Shown here piece after piece: positions 1 to 7,999 of a stretch of DNA of 42,167 nt. The translations under genes were made by a program, and so were the position numbers. The stretch is from a bacterium (lineage in GTDB: Bacteria; Bacillota_I; Bacilli_A; Izemoplasmatales; UBA1188): positions 1 to 42,167 of the forward strand of contig JAFXYB010000024.1 in NCBI GenBank assembly GCA_017541975.1, read 5' to 3'. The notes under the pieces were generated by a model. The model did no database searches, was not told where the DNA came from, and worked only from the letters and a program-made list of their open reading frames with translations. Position 1 is the stretch's first letter; each line of letters opens with the position of its first letter.

Positions 1-1
1 A

Positions 2-397
2 ATTGGTGAAAATGATGATGAAGGTACCGCAGAAGAATACGGCATCTCAACATACGTTTATTATAGAAGAAGAGCCTTTGATAAAGATAGATTTACTGAT
101 TGGGCTGAAACAGATTATGGTAGAAAAGTTATTAGAACAAAAGGTATTGTCTATTTTACTGAAGAACCAGATGATGTTTATATCTATGAACAAGCTGGTA
201 AACAAAAATACCTTTCACCAACAGGAAAATGGTATGCAGCATCTTTATCAAAGAGACAAATTCAATATTATCTAAAGACTGACCCTCAATTTGCACACGA
301 TTGGGATCCAGATTATGGCGATAGAATGATTAAACTCGTATTCATCGGTCAAGATTTAGATAGAAAAGAAATAAAGAAAGAATTAGATGAAATCTAA
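2..397 (+). CDS. CobW/COG0523-family GTPase, C-terminal part (5' end outside window)
   Basis: The open frame enters from the window edge and ends at TAA 395-397, leaving 131 codons. The protein reads as the CobW C-terminal domain: YVYYRRRAFDKDRFTDW near the start, then VIRTKGIVYF, GKWYAASL and GDRMIKLVFIGQDLD. This arrangement (aromatic/Arg-rich strand, R-T-K-G, W-x-A, GDR...VFIG) is typical of the domain that follows the G3E GTPase domain in COG0523 proteins, which act as metal (often zinc) chaperones or in cobalamin metallation. The GTPase domain itself, with its Walker A and CxCC motifs, lies upstream and cannot be seen, so the metal and partner are not assignable. A 26-base gap with an RBS separates it from the next gene, so co-transcription is possible. 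Confidence 0.85.
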   Translation: MGENDDEGTAEEYGISTYVYYRRRAFDKDRFTDWAETDYGRKVIRTKGIVYFTEEPDDVYIYEQAGKQKYLSPTGKWYAASLSKRQIQYYLKTDPQFAHDWDPDYGDRMIKLVFIGQDLDRKEIKKELDEI

Positions 398-423
398 TAA
401 AATATAAAAAATAGGAGAAAAAA

Positions 424-852
424 ATGAAAAACAAAACTTTACTAAAGTACGTTTGCTTAGGAGTAGCATTCTTATTTAGCGCACTTGTTTTTGCCACTAT
501 GGCTGGTGCTGCTGCTACAGGAAACCTTTTTGGTTTAACTGTTTCTGCATCTGTATATGATTGCTTATCAAATGGTGTTGGCACTGTTATTACTGCATTC
601 ATCTTCACAATTCTTTGTGTTCTTGGTGCAATTGGTGCTTGTGTAGTTGACTATTTCGAAGTTAAATTCAATTACACTCATTTCTGCACAGCATTCTTTG
701 GTTTATTATCACTTGCATCAACAATTTTATTCTTCTGTGTTTCTGCAGAAGTAGGCGGAAGTCTTGGTGTTGGTTCAGTATTATCTGCAATCTTCTCACT
801 CTTTGCAATGTTTGGATTCTGCGGATATACATTCTTTGCATTCAAGAAGTAG
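424..852 (+). CDS. Small four-helix membrane protein, unknown function
   Basis: 142 residues, preceded by AGGAG at about 412-416. Four hydrophobic stretches are visible, at residues about 8-31, 55-77, 86-107 and 117-138, joined by short loops, so this is an integral membrane protein with almost no soluble part. The first stretch could be read as a signal peptide (Ala-rich ending), but the cluster of four helices fits a small membrane protein better. Several Cys residues sit within helices. I recognise no family. It follows the CobW-family gene by 26 bases and is closed by a strong hairpin terminator, so it is probably the last gene of that transcript. No metal-binding motif ties it to the GTPase. 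Confidence 0.8.
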   Translation: MKNKTLLKYVCLGVAFLFSALVFATMAGAAATGNLFGLTVSASVYDCLSNGVGTVITAFIFTILCVLGAIGACVVDYFEVKFNYTHFCTAFFGLLSLASTILFFCVSAEVGGSLGVGSVLSAIFSLFAMFGFCGYTFFAFKK

Positions 853-870
853 CATCTAATATTTGAAATT

Positions 871-912
871 ATATATTAAGAGCGGGTTTATTCCCGCTTT
901 TAATATATTTTT
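871..912 (+). terminator. Intrinsic terminator after the membrane protein gene
   Basis: ATATATTAAGAGCGGG at 871-886 pairs with CCCGCTTTTAATATAT at about 893-908 around a short TTTATT loop, with one G-U pair. A run of T follows. The GC-rich top of the stem and the T-tract make a convincing rho-independent terminator. Confidence 0.9.
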
Positions 913-942
913 TTGTTATTTTATGGATTTTTCCTTTATAAT
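913..942 (+). promoter_or_regulatory. Sigma-A-type promoter for mscS
   Basis: TTGTTA (913-918), an 18-base spacer and a perfect TATAAT (937-942). It lies immediately after the upstream terminator and 36 bases before the mscS start, which has GGAGG at about 968-972. Confidence 0.6.
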
Positions 943-978
943 ATAGTCGTAAATATTATGTAAAAATGGAGGTTACTT

Positions 979-1848
979 ATGTTTTTATCAGAAATAGGAG
1001 ATTGGTTCAACAAATTATTTGAATCACTTGCTGAGTTTTTTAATCACAACGAAGAAGGAACTCTTTCTAACCTTGAAAAAATAATTTTTTCGCTTGTCAT
1101 TATCGTCGTTGCATGGGTTGCAATTAAAGTCATCATTGTGATACTAAGAAAGCTTATGGGTGTTAAGAAAGCTAACACGATAGATAGAAGCGCAAAGAAT
1201 TTTGTGATTTCTTTAATCAAATATCTATTATGGTTATTTGTAGCATTCCTAGTTATTTCAATGCTCGGCATTGATATTACATCATTTGCTGGAGTATTAT
1301 CGGCAATCACAGTTGCATTAGGTTTAGCACTTCAAGATGTAATAGGTTCGCTTGCTGCTGGACTCATTATCTTAAATCAAAAGAATTTCTTATCGGATGA
1401 TTATATTCAAATTTCCAATGCATTTGGTACAGTTGAAGGTACAGTTGTAAGTGTTTCACTTATGTATACATCTTTAAGAACTGTAAATGGACAAGTTGTT
1501 TTCGTTCCAAACAGCAATATAGTTAAATCTAATTTAACTAACTTCACAAGAGAGAAACAAAGAAGAATTCTCTATTCTGTTAACGTAGCTTATGATTCAG
1601 ATATTGAACTTGTTAAGAATGTTCTATCAGGTATCCTAAGCGCTGATTCAAGAATAAGCAAAGAAAATGCACCACAAATTCACCTCAATGAACTTGGTGA
1701 ATATGCTGTTGGTGTCGTTATAAAATGCTGGGTTGATACTTCTGATTACTGGGATGTATTAAATGGCTTACATGAAAAAGTATTACTCGCTTTTAGAGAA
1801 AACAATATCATTATCCCATCAAGCAAAGAAATCAAAGTATTACAATAA
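979..1848 (+). CDS. mscS: Small-conductance mechanosensitive channel, MscS family
   Basis: 289 residues, the usual size for a minimal MscS. Three membrane helices are visible at about 33-57, 76-98 and 103-133. The third is the pore helix, with the Gly/Ala-rich pattern LSAITVALGLALQDVIGSLA of the family. After it come the beta-domain signature VNGQVVFVPNSNI (169-181) and a C-terminal alpha/beta domain. MscS channels sit in the cytoplasmic membrane as heptamers and open under membrane tension to release solutes during osmotic downshock. The start is fixed by GGAGG upstream and a promoter at 913-942. The gene has its own promoter and is followed by a 37-base gap to the acyltransferase gene, so the two may share a transcript. 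Confidence 0.93.
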   Translation: MFLSEIGDWFNKLFESLAEFFNHNEEGTLSNLEKIIFSLVIIVVAWVAIKVIIVILRKLMGVKKANTIDRSAKNFVISLIKYLLWLFVAFLVISMLGIDITSFAGVLSAITVALGLALQDVIGSLAAGLIILNQKNFLSDDYIQISNAFGTVEGTVVSVSLMYTSLRTVNGQVVFVPNSNIVKSNLTNFTREKQRRILYSVNVAYDSDIELVKNVLSGILSADSRISKENAPQIHLNELGEYAVGVVIKCWVDTSDYWDVLNGLHEKVLLAFRENNIIIPSSKEIKVLQ

Positions 1849-1850
1849 TT

Positions 1851-1874
1851 ATCTATAGATTCATCTATAGATTC
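1851..1874 (+). repeat. Tandem 12-bp repeat, two copies
   Basis: ATCTATAGATTC occurs twice in a row (1851-1862 and 1863-1874) between mscS and the acyltransferase gene. Each copy contains the palindrome ATCTATAGAT. It directly abuts the RBS (AAGGA) of the next gene. It may be a chance duplication or a small operator; nothing else supports a function. Confidence 0.6.
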
Positions 1875-1885
1875 AAAGGAATTTT

Positions 1886-3106
1886 ATGAACAATAAACTT
1901 AATGATAATTGGCATTTAAAAAGGCATGATAGATTTAGAAAGCTTCTCTATTATCCCGTTAAATTATTTGCCAAGATGAAGGACGGATTTATAACCGAAG
2001 TAAGTGATGAAATTCCAAAAGGGCCTGCAATAATCCTTTCAAATCACTTAACTACATACGATCCAATTAATCTCTGTTTATCTTTTAAAGAAACCGTATA
2101 CACAGTTACGACAGATGATGTTTTTAATAAAAAACTTGCTGGGTGGTTTTTAAAAACGTATTTAAATCCTATTCCAAAATCAAAATCTGTTTCAGATTTA
2201 AAATGCGTAAAAACCATTTTGAAAGTATTGAAAGAAGGCTACAAAGTAGCCCTTTTTCCAGAGGGAAATAGATCGTATACTGGAACCTTATGTAATGTTA
2301 GTGATTCAATCGCTAAATTATGTAAGGTTGCAAAATGCCCAATAATCATCTTCAATATGGAAGGTGGATATGCGGTTGATCCAAGATGGGGAAACAAACA
2401 TCGAAAAGGTGAAGTTCATTGCACACTTAGAAAAGTAATTTCCAAAGAAGAAGCTCAATCATATTCATCTGAAGAATTATATAATGTAATTGTTGAAAAT
2501 CTCACCACATCACCATATAAATATCCAATTGCCAAAAGAAATAAAAGAATTGCTGAGTATTTAGAACGTGCAATTTATTACTGCCCAAACTGCGATTCAT
2601 TTGAGACAATTAATTCTCATATCGATAAAGTATACTGTTTAAAATGTGGATTTGAACTTAAATATAACCACGATATGACATTTGAATTAATTAAAGGTGA
2701 AAAAGAAATAAAGACAGTAGAAGAATGGTATAATATCCAAACTAAAAAAATGGAATCATTTGATCCATTTACTATCGATGGTAAGATATTCGAAGATTAT
2801 GGTGTAACACTATATAGTGTTGTTCGCTTTAGAAGAAAGAAACCAATCATCAAAAACGGTCATTTAGTGATGACTAATAAAGAGATATACATAGAAGGCC
2901 AACATAAGAAAACCATTCTCCCTATTGAGACAATTCGTGAAGGCTGCGTTGTAATGAAGAATAAAGCCAATTTTTATGTTGAAGATTATCTATATCAACT
3001 AAAAGGTAGAGTAAGATTTTCTGCCCTTAAATATGTTCAACTATACCATCATATAAAAAACATACGAAATGACGAATCAAAAGAAGGAGAATTCTTCGGT
3101 TTATGA
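1886..3106 (+). CDS. PlsC-like 1-acylglycerol-3-phosphate acyltransferase with C-terminal zinc ribbon
   Basis: 406 residues. The N-terminal half has the two acyltransferase signatures NHLTTYD (53-59, NHx4D) and LFPEGNRS (123-130). This family transfers an acyl chain to lysophosphatidate at the cytoplasmic membrane face in phospholipid synthesis. Typical PlsC proteins are about 200-250 residues. Here about 170 further residues follow, starting with a four-Cys zinc ribbon (Cys233, 236, 251, 254 in CPNC...CLKC) and then a mixed alpha/beta region with WYNIQ and a run of basic strands. The exact lipid substrate is therefore uncertain. The start has AAGGA at about 1876. The stop overlaps the following Nudix gene (TTATGATG), indicating translational coupling. 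Confidence 0.85.
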   Translation: MNNKLNDNWHLKRHDRFRKLLYYPVKLFAKMKDGFITEVSDEIPKGPAIILSNHLTTYDPINLCLSFKETVYTVTTDDVFNKKLAGWFLKTYLNPIPKSKSVSDLKCVKTILKVLKEGYKVALFPEGNRSYTGTLCNVSDSIAKLCKVAKCPIIIFNMEGGYAVDPRWGNKHRKGEVHCTLRKVISKEEAQSYSSEELYNVIVENLTTSPYKYPIAKRNKRIAEYLERAIYYCPNCDSFETINSHIDKVYCLKCGFELKYNHDMTFELIKGEKEIKTVEEWYNIQTKKMESFDPFTIDGKIFEDYGVTLYSVVRFRRKKPIIKNGHLVMTNKEIYIEGQHKKTILPIETIREGCVVMKNKANFYVEDYLYQLKGRVRFSALKYVQLYHHIKNIRNDESKEGEFFGL

Positions 3107-3519
3107 TGAAGCCAATAGAAGTAGTTTGCGCAATTATCATAAATGATAAAAATGAATTTCTATTATGTGAAAGAGGACCAAACTCCTCTTTTTCCTATCT
3201 CTTTGAATTTCCAGGAGGGAAAGTAGAAAAGGGAGAAACCAATGAAGAAGCTCTTAAAAGGGAAATAAAAGAAGAACTACTTGCCGATATAGATGTTTTA
3301 GACTACTTCACCACTGCAACTCATTCATATAAGAAAAGTAGTACAAATGAGGATCTTACAATTAATCTAAATGCCTACTACTGTAAATTAAAAAGCGATG
3401 TTACACTCACTGAACATATCGCTTTAAAATGGGTTGATATAAAAAATGCAGAAGATTTAAATCTTGCCTATGCTGATAGATTAATCGTTCAAAAACTTAA
3501 ACAAATATCTCAAATATAA
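3103..3519 (+). CDS. Nudix hydrolase, MutT-like
   Basis: 138 residues. A complete Nudix box is visible: Gly39, Glu45, Arg53-Glu54 and Glu57-Glu58 in GGKVEKGETNEEALKREIKE. The strand PIEVVCAIIIN at the N-terminus and FEFPGGK before the box resemble MutT/CTP-pyrophosphohydrolase types, which cleave (oxidised) nucleoside triphosphates to monophosphates. Substrate cannot be read from sequence. Two starts are possible: ATG 3103, which overlaps the previous stop, or ATG 3106; they differ by one Met. It is translationally coupled to the acyltransferase gene. A short inverted repeat overlaps the stop (CAAATAT 3511-3517 and ATATTTG 3522-3528), but no T-tract follows. Confidence 0.88.
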   Translation: MMKPIEVVCAIIINDKNEFLLCERGPNSSFSYLFEFPGGKVEKGETNEEALKREIKEELLADIDVLDYFTTATHSYKKSSTNEDLTINLNAYYCKLKSDVTLTEHIALKWVDIKNAEDLNLAYADRLIVQKLKQISQI

Positions 3520-3530
3520 CAATATTTGAT

Positions 3531-3551
3531 GTGAAAACGACATTTCGTGTT
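3531..3551 (+). promoter_or_regulatory. Inverted repeat ahead of the GH43 gene, possible sugar-regulator operator
   Basis: GTGAAAACGACATTTCGTG contains GAAA and TTTC arms around ACGACA with a CG near the centre, the general look of a LacI/CcpA-family operator. The match to the cre consensus is imperfect, so this is only a candidate. It sits about 85-105 bases upstream of the GH43 start. Confidence 0.25.
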
Positions 3552-3635
3552 ACAAATATTCTTTTTATATTCTAGTAGTGATAAAATGAAACCAAAGAAG
3601 CATTAATAAATATTTGTATAAAAGAGGTAATTATT

Positions 3636-5063
3636 ATGTCACAAGTATACAACCCTTATCTTCCAAGCTACGAATACATTCCAGATGGCGAACCACATGT
3701 CTTTGATGGTAGAGTCTACATTTATGGTTCACACGATAAATTCAATGGCGAATTCTTCTGTATGAATGACTATATCTGTTATTCTGCACCAGTGAATGAT
3801 CTTACAAAGTGGACCTATGAAGGTGTAATATGGCGAAAGAGGGATGATATGAGATATACACCTCTCATTATGAAACAATTATATGCTCCAGACGTAGTAA
3901 AAGGTAAAGATAATAGATATTACTTATATTATTTTAAGGGAAGCCAAGGTGTAATCGGTGTTGCAGTATGCGATACTCCAGCTGGTAAATATGAATACTA
4001 CGGTCATGTAAAATATCCTGATGGAACACTACTTGGTAAGAACCACGAAAAAGATATTTGGCAATTTGATCCAGGCGTCTTTAGAGATGATGATGGAAGA
4101 ATCTATCTATATACTGGCTTTGCACCAAAAGGTCCAAACCCATTTACTCAGTTTAGGCCAGTTAACTCAAAGGGTGCAATGGGTGTAGAACTAGAAGATG
4201 ATATGCTTACAATCAAACTTCCATATAACTATATCGCAAAATCACAACATTCATCAAAAGGCACAGGTTATGAAGGCCATGAATTCTTTGAAGCATCTTC
4301 AATGAGAAAATTCAATGGTAAATATTATTTCATCTACTCAAGTGTTTTAGGCCATGAACTATGTTATGCAGTAGGTGATTCACCTTTAGGTGAATTCAAA
4401 TATGGTGGTACTTTAGTATCAATCGGTGATGTTGGTATTTCTAATAAACCACTTAATTACCTCGGCAATACTCATGGTAGTGTTGAATTTATCAATGGAA
4501 AATACTACGTTTTCTATCACCGTCAAACAAATAGACATTGCCATTCAAGACAAGCATGTGCAGAAGAAATAAAGATGAATCCAGATGGTACGTTTACTCA
4601 AGCAGAAGTAACTTCATGCGGGTTAAATGGCGGACCACTTAAGGCAAGTGGTATGTATGAGGCAAGAATTGCCTGCAACCTCTTTAGTAAAGAAGGAGTA
4701 AAGTTCTATACTGCAAAGATTAGAAAAGGAATCCATCCATATTTCACTCAATCAGGAAAAGATAGAGAAGAAAATGGCGATCAATATATCGCAAACTTCA
4801 AAGATGGTGCTACTTGTGGATTTAAATATTTTGATTTCAAAGGTAATAAACACATAACCATAGGAATTAGAGGTAAAGCAAACGGTAAGATGATTATCAG
4901 AGATGGTTTAGATGGCAATATCGTCTCTACAATAAAGATAGATTTAAATTCCAAAGATTATGAAGATTTCGTCGGTGATTTAAAAATAGAAGATGGCATA
5001 AAACCTCTATATTTCACATTCAAAGGAACTGGCAAATTAGACTTTGGTTATATCGAGTTTTAA
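3636..5063 (+). CDS. Glycoside hydrolase family 43 (beta-xylosidase/alpha-arabinofuranosidase type)
   Basis: 475 residues with no signal peptide, so cytoplasmic. The five-bladed propeller region carries the expected acidic residues: Asp17 in YIPDGEPHVF (base), Asp145 in WQFDPGVFRDDDG (pKa modulator) and Glu219 in HEFFEASSMRK (acid). YAPDV (84-88) and the HGSVEF strand also fit the family. A C-terminal beta-rich region after about residue 335 looks like an accessory beta-sandwich. GH43 enzymes cleave xylosides or arabinosides by inversion. Subfamily and substrate are not readable here. The GPH sugar symporter 1.2 kb downstream suggests the enzyme acts on imported short pentosides. RBS AGAGGTAA lies before ATG 3636. 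It has its own leader and a terminator at 5075-5107. Confidence 0.88.
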   Translation: MSQVYNPYLPSYEYIPDGEPHVFDGRVYIYGSHDKFNGEFFCMNDYICYSAPVNDLTKWTYEGVIWRKRDDMRYTPLIMKQLYAPDVVKGKDNRYYLYYFKGSQGVIGVAVCDTPAGKYEYYGHVKYPDGTLLGKNHEKDIWQFDPGVFRDDDGRIYLYTGFAPKGPNPFTQFRPVNSKGAMGVELEDDMLTIKLPYNYIAKSQHSSKGTGYEGHEFFEASSMRKFNGKYYFIYSSVLGHELCYAVGDSPLGEFKYGGTLVSIGDVGISNKPLNYLGNTHGSVEFINGKYYVFYHRQTNRHCHSRQACAEEIKMNPDGTFTQAEVTSCGLNGGPLKASGMYEARIACNLFSKEGVKFYTAKIRKGIHPYFTQSGKDREENGDQYIANFKDGATCGFKYFDFKGNKHITIGIRGKANGKMIIRDGLDGNIVSTIKIDLNSKDYEDFVGDLKIEDGIKPLYFTFKGTGKLDFGYIEF

Positions 5064-5074
5064 TATTAGATATT

Positions 5075-5107
5075 AAAAAATCAGTGATTTTACTCACTGA
5101 TTTTTTT
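5075..5107. terminator. Bidirectional terminator between convergent genes
   Basis: AAAAAATCAGTGA (5075-5087) pairs with TCACTGATTTTTT (5094-5106) around a six-base loop. The A-run on one side and T-run on the other let it work for both strands. The TAA stop of the - strand gene (5090-5092) lies in the loop, so the last residues of that protein are encoded by one stem arm. Confidence 0.88.
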
Positions 5108-5686
5108 GTAATATGTTTGTTTAGGGCCAGTATCATTTATTAGATAATCTTTTCCCTTAAACTTAAAGATAATAAGTAATGCTCCGATTATATCGCCAAT
5201 ACATCCAGATACATGCATAGCGAATAAAAATCCAAATAGAATTATAAACATATAGCTCTTAATTAAGAATAGTGGTATTCCAAAGATGAAATTAAAGATT
5301 ACAAAAGGTGCGATTTGTGTAATAAACATCGGCCATTTTTTAACATAGAGATTTGGAACTCCACAGTACGCAACTGTGAGTGTCATTCCAAAGGTAAGTT
5401 TTTCATGGGTGAATATCTTATAGAATAATCCATGTGTTAATTCATGAAGTACAATATATGCAAACATCGATGGTAAAACAAGTATGATTGGAAGAAGCAT
5501 CTCAAATAGATTCTCGGTCTCATCAAAATAATTATGGGCATAGATGATGACAGGAACAATCACAGCTATCATAATAAATATCGCTATTAAATTGAATATT
5601 GTAATAGTCTTTTTATTCTTTGCATCTATAGAATACACCTCTTCATAACCTTCTGGCAGTTCGCTATAATAGTATTTTGTTTTCAT
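5090..5686 (-). CDS. DUF3267-type membrane protein, putative zinc metallopeptidase
   Basis: 198 residues. Membrane helices are visible at about 28-50, 64-83, 121-140 and 142-170. The second ends in HELTHG (81-86), a HExxH zinc-binding motif facing the membrane, as in the DUF3267 family and more distantly site-2-type peptidases. YCGVPNLYVKKWP and a later CIGDI fit the same family, in which an Asp near the C-terminus may be the third ligand. Peptidase activity is inferred, not shown, and no substrate is suggested. It is alone on the - strand between the GH43 gene and the small lipoprotein gene. GAGGT about 8 bases before the ATG supports the start. Confidence 0.78.
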   Translation of the reverse strand: MKTKYYYSELPEGYEEVYSIDAKNKKTITIFNLIAIFIMIAVIVPVIIYAHNYFDETENLFEMLLPIILVLPSMFAYIVLHELTHGLFYKIFTHEKLTFGMTLTVAYCGVPNLYVKKWPMFITQIAPFVIFNFIFGIPLFLIKSYMFIILFGFLFAMHVSGCIGDIIGALLIIFKFKGKDYLINDTGPKQTYYKKISE

Positions 5687-5743
5687 TTTTTACCTCACAA
5701 AACAAGATTATGTAAAATTTTATAATTAATATTTTATATTATA

Positions 5744-5772
5744 TTGAATAAAAAGTAAAAATATATTATAAT
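5744..5772 (+). promoter_or_regulatory. Sigma-A-type promoter for the small lipoprotein gene
   Basis: TTGAAT (5744-5749), a 17-base spacer and a perfect TATAAT (5767-5772), 26 bases before the ATG, followed by AGGAGG. Confidence 0.8.
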
Positions 5773-5798
5773 TAGACGACTAAAATAGGAGGAAACAA

Positions 5799-6158
5799 AT
5801 GAAAAAATTAGTTAAAAGCTTATGTGCTGTTGTAGCATTATTTGCTATCGCATTATGCCTCGTTGCATGTGCTCCAAAAGATGCTCAAGCTGCTAAAGAA
5901 AAAATGGACAAAGCTGGTTACTCTGTTGTTGTTGTTTATGATAACACTGGTAAAGAAACTGAAGAAGGCGAAGCTATTGCTAACGTAACAGGTACTGCAA
6001 ACATTTTAAAGGGTGATGCTTTCACAGCTTTCTTATTCAAATCAGCTAAAGAAGCTAAAGCAGCTCTTGATGACGACTACAAAGACAAAGAAAATGTTGC
6101 TGTAGTTGGCAGTTGGGTAATTTGGGGTAGCGAAGAAGCTATCAAAGCTTTCAAATAA
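5799..6158 (+). CDS. Small secreted lipoprotein, unknown function
   Basis: 119 residues. A lipoprotein signal peptide ends in LVAC with the acylated Cys at 24, so the mature protein of about 96 residues should be anchored on the outer face of the membrane. The mature part is rich in Lys, Glu and Ala, has no other Cys, and alternates helical stretches (AKEKMDKAG, SAKEAKAAL) with short strands (YSVVVVYD, NVAVVGSWVIWG), like a small alpha/beta fold. I do not recognise a family. It is monocistronic, with a strong promoter (5744-5772), AGGAGG and a very good terminator (6173-6202), which suggests abundant expression. Confidence 0.85.
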   Translation: MKKLVKSLCAVVALFAIALCLVACAPKDAQAAKEKMDKAGYSVVVVYDNTGKETEEGEAIANVTGTANILKGDAFTAFLFKSAKEAKAALDDDYKDKENVAVVGSWVIWGSEEAIKAFK

Positions 6159-6172
6159 TATTTGATGTTTAG

Positions 6173-6210
6173 AATAAAAACCTACTTCGGTAGGTTTTTA
6201 TTTTATTTTT
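6173..6210 (+). terminator. Intrinsic terminator after the small lipoprotein gene
   Basis: AATAAAAACCTAC (6173-6185), a UUCG tetraloop and GTAGGTTTTTATT (6190-6202), followed by T-rich sequence. The TTCG tetraloop and perfect stem make this one of the clearest terminators in the window. Confidence 0.95.
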
Positions 6211-6212
6211 TT

Positions 6213-6221
6213 TGCTATAAT
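6213..6221 (+). promoter_or_regulatory. Extended -10 promoter element before the GPH symporter gene
   Basis: TGCTATAAT (6213-6221) is an extended -10 with a perfect TATAAT. No good -35 is visible because the region overlaps the preceding terminator tail. It would give a leader of about 90 bases before ATG 6317. Confidence 0.5.
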
Positions 6222-6316
6222 ATAAGTAGAATGACATAGGTAATAGAAATAAAACTTTATTTATTTTTAAATATCATTTAAAATAAAATAGTCAATATAA
6301 CTTTTAGGAGAAGTAT

Positions 6317-7909
6317 ATGAATGAAAATGAAAAAATGAGGAAACGAAACCTCATAGCCTATCCTTTAGGCACCATTGGTAGAGATGGTATTTACCAACTA
6401 TTTACAAACTTTTTACTAACATTTGTATTACTAACAAAGGGCTTAGATATAGCTCAAATCTCAGTTATTACCGTAATCATGGTTATCGCGAGAGTTTTCG
6501 ATGCTGTAAATGACCCAGTTATGGGTTACATCATTGAACGTACACGTACTAGATGGGGTAAATTTAAACCTTGGCTTGCAATAGGCATGATAACTACTTC
6601 GCTTGTCGTTATTTCAATATTCACAAGCCCATTTACTGGTTGGGGATTTGTAATTCACTTTGGAATTGCATATTTCCTATATAGTATAACTTATACAATG
6701 CACGATATCTCATATTGGGGTATGGTTCCAGCACTATCTAGTGATGCTGATACAAGAAACAATCTAACATCTAGAGCAATCCTTTGTGCTGGTATCGGTG
6801 GAACACTTCTTTCAATGTTAGTTCCAATGCTTACAGTTGGATCAAATCCAATTGGTGGTAGCGCTAAAACTGCCTTTGGAATTGTCTCAATTGTAGTTTG
6901 TGTAATTGCCCTAATCTTTATTTCAGTTACAATATTTGGCGTAATTGAACCAAACCCACATGGTGAAAAGAAAGAAGGAGAATCTAAAAAACACGCATCT
7001 ATTAAAGATGTAGTAGGTACCGTTCTTAAGAATAGACCTTTAATGTGGATGGTAATCATCTTCTTAATCCAACAAATAGGTAATGGATTAATTGGTGGTG
7101 GTGTCGGTTCAATGTATGTTTATTTCACTTATGGTTATGAAGGAGGACTATATTCTCTCTTCTCAACAATAGGTGTTGCCGCTACTGCAGTACTTATGGT
7201 AATCTATCCAATGATTTCTAAGAAGTTTGAGAGAAAACAAATCATGAAATTCATGATGCTTGTCTCAGCTGTTGGATATGTTCTTATGATCGCAATCGGT
7301 ATCATTGGTACTGGACTTCCAAATATGGTAAGTTTTTGGCTTATGACAATTGGCTACATGCTTTCTAACTTTGGCCAATATGGATTCTATCTCGTAATGA
7401 TGATTTCAATATTAAATACAGTAGAATACAACGAATATCATTCAGGCCACAGAGAAGAAGCTATCATCACATCAACTAGACCATTCTTAACTAAACTTGC
7501 ATCTGCGATTATCATCGCTTTCACATCAATCACTTATATCATCTGTCGTGTTACTGATGTCACAAATAGTATCCAAACAATCGATACAAACGTTGAGTTA
7601 ACCGCAGAAGAAAAAGCTCTTGAAATCAGTAACCTTTTAAATGGTGTTGATTCAAGTCAAAAACTAATGATGTTACTCTTAATGACTATCGTTCCATTCG
7701 TTTTAATGTTCATTTCATTTATTCTTTACATGAAGAAATATGAATTAACTGAAAAAGAATACGATAGAATCGTTGAAGAATTAAGAATAAGACATGAAAA
7801 ATTCCCAGGATTAGATGGCCTTCCAACTGAAGAAATGGAAGCAAACTATAAAGCAAGCCATGCTGATGATGTAGAATTTATTGGTTCGGCTGAAAAACAA
7901 GAAGAATAA
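6317..7909 (+). CDS. GPH-family (MelB-like) sugar:cation symporter
   Basis: 530 residues with about 12 membrane helices. The N-terminal half carries the family marks FDAVNDPVMG (61-70) and TRTRWGKFKPW (76-86), the conserved acidic helix and cytoplasmic loop of MelB/XylP/XynB-type glycoside-pentoside-hexuronide symporters. A long hydrophilic loop at about 203-235 separates the two six-helix halves. A cytoplasmic tail of about 50 residues follows the last helix. These transporters import disaccharides or pentosides with Na+ or H+. The GH43 gene nearby makes xylosides or arabinosides a reasonable guess. AGGAG precedes the ATG. A hairpin at 7948-7999 ends the unit. Confidence 0.9.
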   Translation: MNENEKMRKRNLIAYPLGTIGRDGIYQLFTNFLLTFVLLTKGLDIAQISVITVIMVIARVFDAVNDPVMGYIIERTRTRWGKFKPWLAIGMITTSLVVISIFTSPFTGWGFVIHFGIAYFLYSITYTMHDISYWGMVPALSSDADTRNNLTSRAILCAGIGGTLLSMLVPMLTVGSNPIGGSAKTAFGIVSIVVCVIALIFISVTIFGVIEPNPHGEKKEGESKKHASIKDVVGTVLKNRPLMWMVIIFLIQQIGNGLIGGGVGSMYVYFTYGYEGGLYSLFSTIGVAATAVLMVIYPMISKKFERKQIMKFMMLVSAVGYVLMIAIGIIGTGLPNMVSFWLMTIGYMLSNFGQYGFYLVMMISILNTVEYNEYHSGHREEAIITSTRPFLTKLASAIIIAFTSITYIICRVTDVTNSIQTIDTNVELTAEEKALEISNLLNGVDSSQKLMMLLLMTIVPFVLMFISFILYMKKYELTEKEYDRIVEELRIRHEKFPGLDGLPTEEMEANYKASHADDVEFIGSAEKQEE

Positions 7910-7947
7910 ATAGTTCTAAATATAAAAAGCATTATCTAAATAAGGTG

Positions 7948-7999
7948 AACCCCATAAGTTGGATCAAGTAAAATTGGAAAGACTTATGGGGGTTTTTAT
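7948..7999 (+). terminator. Hairpin after the GPH gene: terminator, possibly IS-derived
   Basis: AACCCCATAAGT (7948-7959) pairs with ACTTATGGGGGTT (7982-7994) across a 22-base loop and is followed by TTTTTATTGTTATT. It can serve as the terminator of the symporter gene. The arm sequence ACCCCATAAGTTGGA also resembles, from memory, terminal repeats of some IS3-family elements, so the hairpin may be a remnant of two IS ends. No transposase reading frame is present. Confidence 0.65.

Noticed and set aside
3-275. A 90-codon open frame starting at the window edge
   Set aside because: It is an out-of-frame shadow of the CobW C-terminal coding region at 2-397, which shows clear family motifs.
3531-3551. 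A catabolite-response (cre) site before GH43
   Set aside because: Half of the motif fits (TGAAAACG) but the other half does not match consensus spacing; kept only as a generic inverted repeat.
7948-7999. A complete insertion sequence
   Set aside because: No transposase reading frame or target-site duplication is visible; only a hairpin resembling IS ends.
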